From: Christiangramia sp.
GTDB lineage: Bacteria > Bacteroidota > Bacteroidia > Flavobacteriales > Flavobacteriaceae
Reading direction: 5' to 3'
Length of the DNA: 64,000 nucleotides
Assembly: GCF_029937855.1 (NCBI RefSeq)
Contig: NZ_JAPYPC010000001.1
Location: forward strand, 133,275 to 197,274
Shown: positions 62,345 through 64,000 of the stretch, piece after piece
Layout: every line of letters starts with the position of its first letter
Position numbering within the stretch: the stretch's first letter is position 1
Made by a program: the position numbers and the translations under genes
The notes under the pieces: generated by a model
The model's input: the letters and a program-made list of their open reading frames with translations, nothing else
What the model was told of the DNA's origin: nothing
The model's database searches: none

Positions 62345-63898
62345 ATGAGCAAAATCGCTGAAGAATTCGGGATTAAACAAGCCCTGAAAGATTTAGGTTT
62401 GAACGACATCAATAACGGAACCTCAACCGGAAATGACTGGTTTAGTAATGGAGATATCATAGAATCTTATTCTCCTGTTGATGGAGCACTTATAGGTAAA
62501 GTAAAAGCTACTACAAAAGAGGATTATGAAAAAGTGATCACTACTGCCGAGAAAGGTTTTAAAGAATGGAGAACCTGGCCTGCACCGCAACGTGGTGAAG
62601 TGGTTAGACAGTTCAATGACGAATTAAGAAGGCTTAAAGAACCTTTGGGGAAACTCGTTTCTTATGAAATGGGAAAATCTTACCAGGAAGGTCTGGGAGA
62701 AGTTCAGGAAATGATAGATATCTGTGACTTCGCGGTTGGACTATCGCGCCAGTTACATGGATTGACCATGCATAGTGAACGCCCAGGACATAGAATGTAC
62801 GAACAATACCATCCACTTGGAGTAGTTGGGATTATTTCTGCTTTTAACTTCCCTGTGGCTGTTTGGTCCTGGAATACAGCGTTAGCATGGGTTTGTGGCG
62901 ATGCATGTATTTGGAAAGGTTCAGAAAAAACACCACTAACTTCAGTTGCCTGTCAAAATATCGCAGCAAGGGTTTTTAAAGAAAATAAAGTGCCTGCAGG
63001 AATTTCCAGTTTGATTACGGGAGATTATAAAGTAGGTGAAATGATGACCAAAGATGAACGCGTTCCTTTGATTTCTGCAACAGGATCTATAAGAATGGGT
63101 AAAATCGTTGCTCAGGCGGTGGCTGCAAGGTTAGGAAAGACCTTATTGGAATTAGGCGGAAACAACGCCATTATCGTGACTCCAGATGCCAATATTAAAA
63201 ATACGGTGATTGGGGCTGTTTTTGGTGCGGTAGGAACCTGTGGCCAACGTTGTACCTCTACAAGAAGGCTCATCGTGCACGAAGATGTATATGATAAGGT
63301 AAAAGATGCTGTAGTTAAGGCCTATAAACAGATTAGAATAGGAAATCCGTTGGATGAAAATAATCATGTGGGGCCGCTTATAGATAAGGATGCGGTTAAA
63401 AATTATCAGGCTGCTTTAGATAAAGTGGTGGAAGAGGGTGGAAAAATTTTAGTGAAAGGCGGAGTCTTGGAAGGTGAAGGTTACGAAAGCGGATGCTATG
63501 TAAAACCTGCCATTGCTGAAGCTGAAAATCATTTTGAGATCGTACAGCATGAAACCTTTGCTCCGGTGCTTTATCTTATGAAGTATTCTGGAGATGTAAG
63601 TGACGCGCTTAAACTTCAGAATGGGGTAAAACAAGGACTATCTTCAGCAATTATGACGAACAACCTTAGAGAGGCAGAAAGATTTCTTTCTTCTGAAGGT
63701 TCAGATTGTGGAATTGCCAATGTAAATATTGGTACTTCAGGAGCTGAGATTGGTGGAGCTTTTGGAGGTGAGAAAGAAACCGGTGGAGGCCGCGAATCTG
63801 GATCTGATGCCTGGAAGATTTATATGAGAAGACAAACCAATACGATCAATTATACTACTGAACTGCCGCTGGCACAGGGAATAAAATTCGATTTATAG
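62345..63898 (+). CDS. Aldehyde dehydrogenase, ALDH7-like
   Basis: A 517-residue NAD(P)-dependent aldehyde dehydrogenase similar to ALDH7/AmaB (alpha-aminoadipic semialdehyde or piperideine-6-carboxylate dehydrogenase). GVVGIISAFNFPVAVWSWN, the Glu in LLELGGNNAIIV, and the catalytic Cys in GTCGQRCTSTRRLIV are present; NIGTSGAEIGGAFGGEKETG is typical of this subfamily. A TATTTTCGC -7-like box is about 62313-62321. Lysine catabolism is the likely pathway. Followed by a terminator. Confidence 0.88.
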   Translation: MSKIAEEFGIKQALKDLGLNDINNGTSTGNDWFSNGDIIESYSPVDGALIGKVKATTKEDYEKVITTAEKGFKEWRTWPAPQRGEVVRQFNDELRRLKEPLGKLVSYEMGKSYQEGLGEVQEMIDICDFAVGLSRQLHGLTMHSERPGHRMYEQYHPLGVVGIISAFNFPVAVWSWNTALAWVCGDACIWKGSEKTPLTSVACQNIAARVFKENKVPAGISSLITGDYKVGEMMTKDERVPLISATGSIRMGKIVAQAVAARLGKTLLELGGNNAIIVTPDANIKNTVIGAVFGAVGTCGQRCTSTRRLIVHEDVYDKVKDAVVKAYKQIRIGNPLDENNHVGPLIDKDAVKNYQAALDKVVEEGGKILVKGGVLEGEGYESGCYVKPAIAEAENHFEIVQHETFAPVLYLMKYSGDVSDALKLQNGVKQGLSSAIMTNNLREAERFLSSEGSDCGIANVNIGTSGAEIGGAFGGEKETGGGRESGSDAWKIYMRRQTNTINYTTELPLAQGIKFDL

Positions 63899-63920
63899 TT
63901 TAGTTTTTTAAGTGTGATTA

Positions 63921-63951
63921 AAGCCTGTTTTATTTTAAAGCAGGCTTTTTT
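63921..63951 (+). terminator. Terminator after the ALDH gene
   Basis: Stem AAGCCTG/CAGGCTT with a long A/T loop and six T. Confidence 0.75.
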
Positions 63952-63953
63952 AT

Positions 63954-64000
63954 TTACTGATGTTTAAAAATTCTAAGGGCGTGATCATAATTCATAGTTA
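63954..64000 (-). CDS. Possible C-terminal end of a leftward gene
   Basis: From the window edge a leftward frame reads TMNYDHALRIFKHQ and then TAA (63954-63956). It could be the last 14 codons of a gene lying outside the window, converging on the ALDH gene, but the piece is too short to identify and may be chance. Confidence 0.25.
   Translation of the reverse strand, partial: TMNYDHALRIFKHQ

Overview
The window is chromosomal DNA from a Bacteroidota bacterium, most likely a marine member of the Flavobacteriaceae of the Gramella/Christiangramia type. This rests on the AT-rich composition, promoters of the TTTG-N19-TAnnTTTG type, lack of Shine-Dalgarno sites, Flavobacteria-typical families (IPExxxVDY protein, PID-CTERM-like protein, long PurF-like protein, TSP3-repeat OmpA, DUF5996) and many overlapping start/stop codons. 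The genus is inference. Most of the window is housekeeping DNA, with no intact phage, transposon, CRISPR array or defence island.

Region by region: 0.3-4.2 kb is a leftward operon nrdB-nrdA-PAS protein-thioesterase preceded by a cobalamin riboswitch, so a B12-independent ribonucleotide reductase appears to be under B12 control. 4.3-8.5 kb is an iron-uptake-like operon (TonB siderophore receptor, PepSY membrane protein, small protein) with a Fur-like palindrome; the PepSY gene is cut by an in-frame TAG. 8.5-9.1 kb is an integrase remnant. 9.2-10.4 kb holds a lipoprotein with histidines every seven residues and a small PID-CTERM-like protein. 10.4-16.1 kb is core metabolism: ribE, pdxA, yceD-rpmF, fabH-accB-accC. 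16.1-29.1 kb holds envelope, peptidase, amino-acid and DNA-repair genes (mtgA, S9 peptidase, asd, mscL, alr-tdk, rsmI, UDG, recJ). 29.15-29.7 kb is a YefM/YoeB toxin-antitoxin pair whose toxin lacks its catalytic histidine. 29.7-36.4 kb has lpxH, two tandem intergenic repeats, queD, a 2OG oxygenase, enoyl-CoA hydratase followed by three overlapping micro-membrane-protein genes, a MATE transporter, an acetyltransferase, tRNA-Ala(GGC) and a hydrolase.

36.4-45.2 kb carries the two halves of an AddAB-like recombination nuclease separated by ompA and kbl. 45.4-50.9 kb has sodA, a triplicated small RNA-like element, a purF-like gene, a sugar kinase, rnhA and purN. 51.0-55.3 kb is acpP-fabF-rnc and an IPExxxVDY gene coupled to pyk. 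55.4-64 kb has dinB, a run of coupled small enzymes, thioredoxin, PAP2 phosphatase, an isoaspartyl peptidase lipoprotein, and 3-hydroxyanthranilate dioxygenase with an ALDH7-type dehydrogenase.

Most worth following up: the three tandem copies of a ~75-nt leftward small RNA (46.26-46.84 kb), which also contain aligned micro-ORFs on the other strand; the cobalamin riboswitch on nrdBA; the nonsense codon in the PepSY gene; the H83P YoeB; and the three coupled microproteins behind echA. All family names come from reading translations and motifs; no database was searched.
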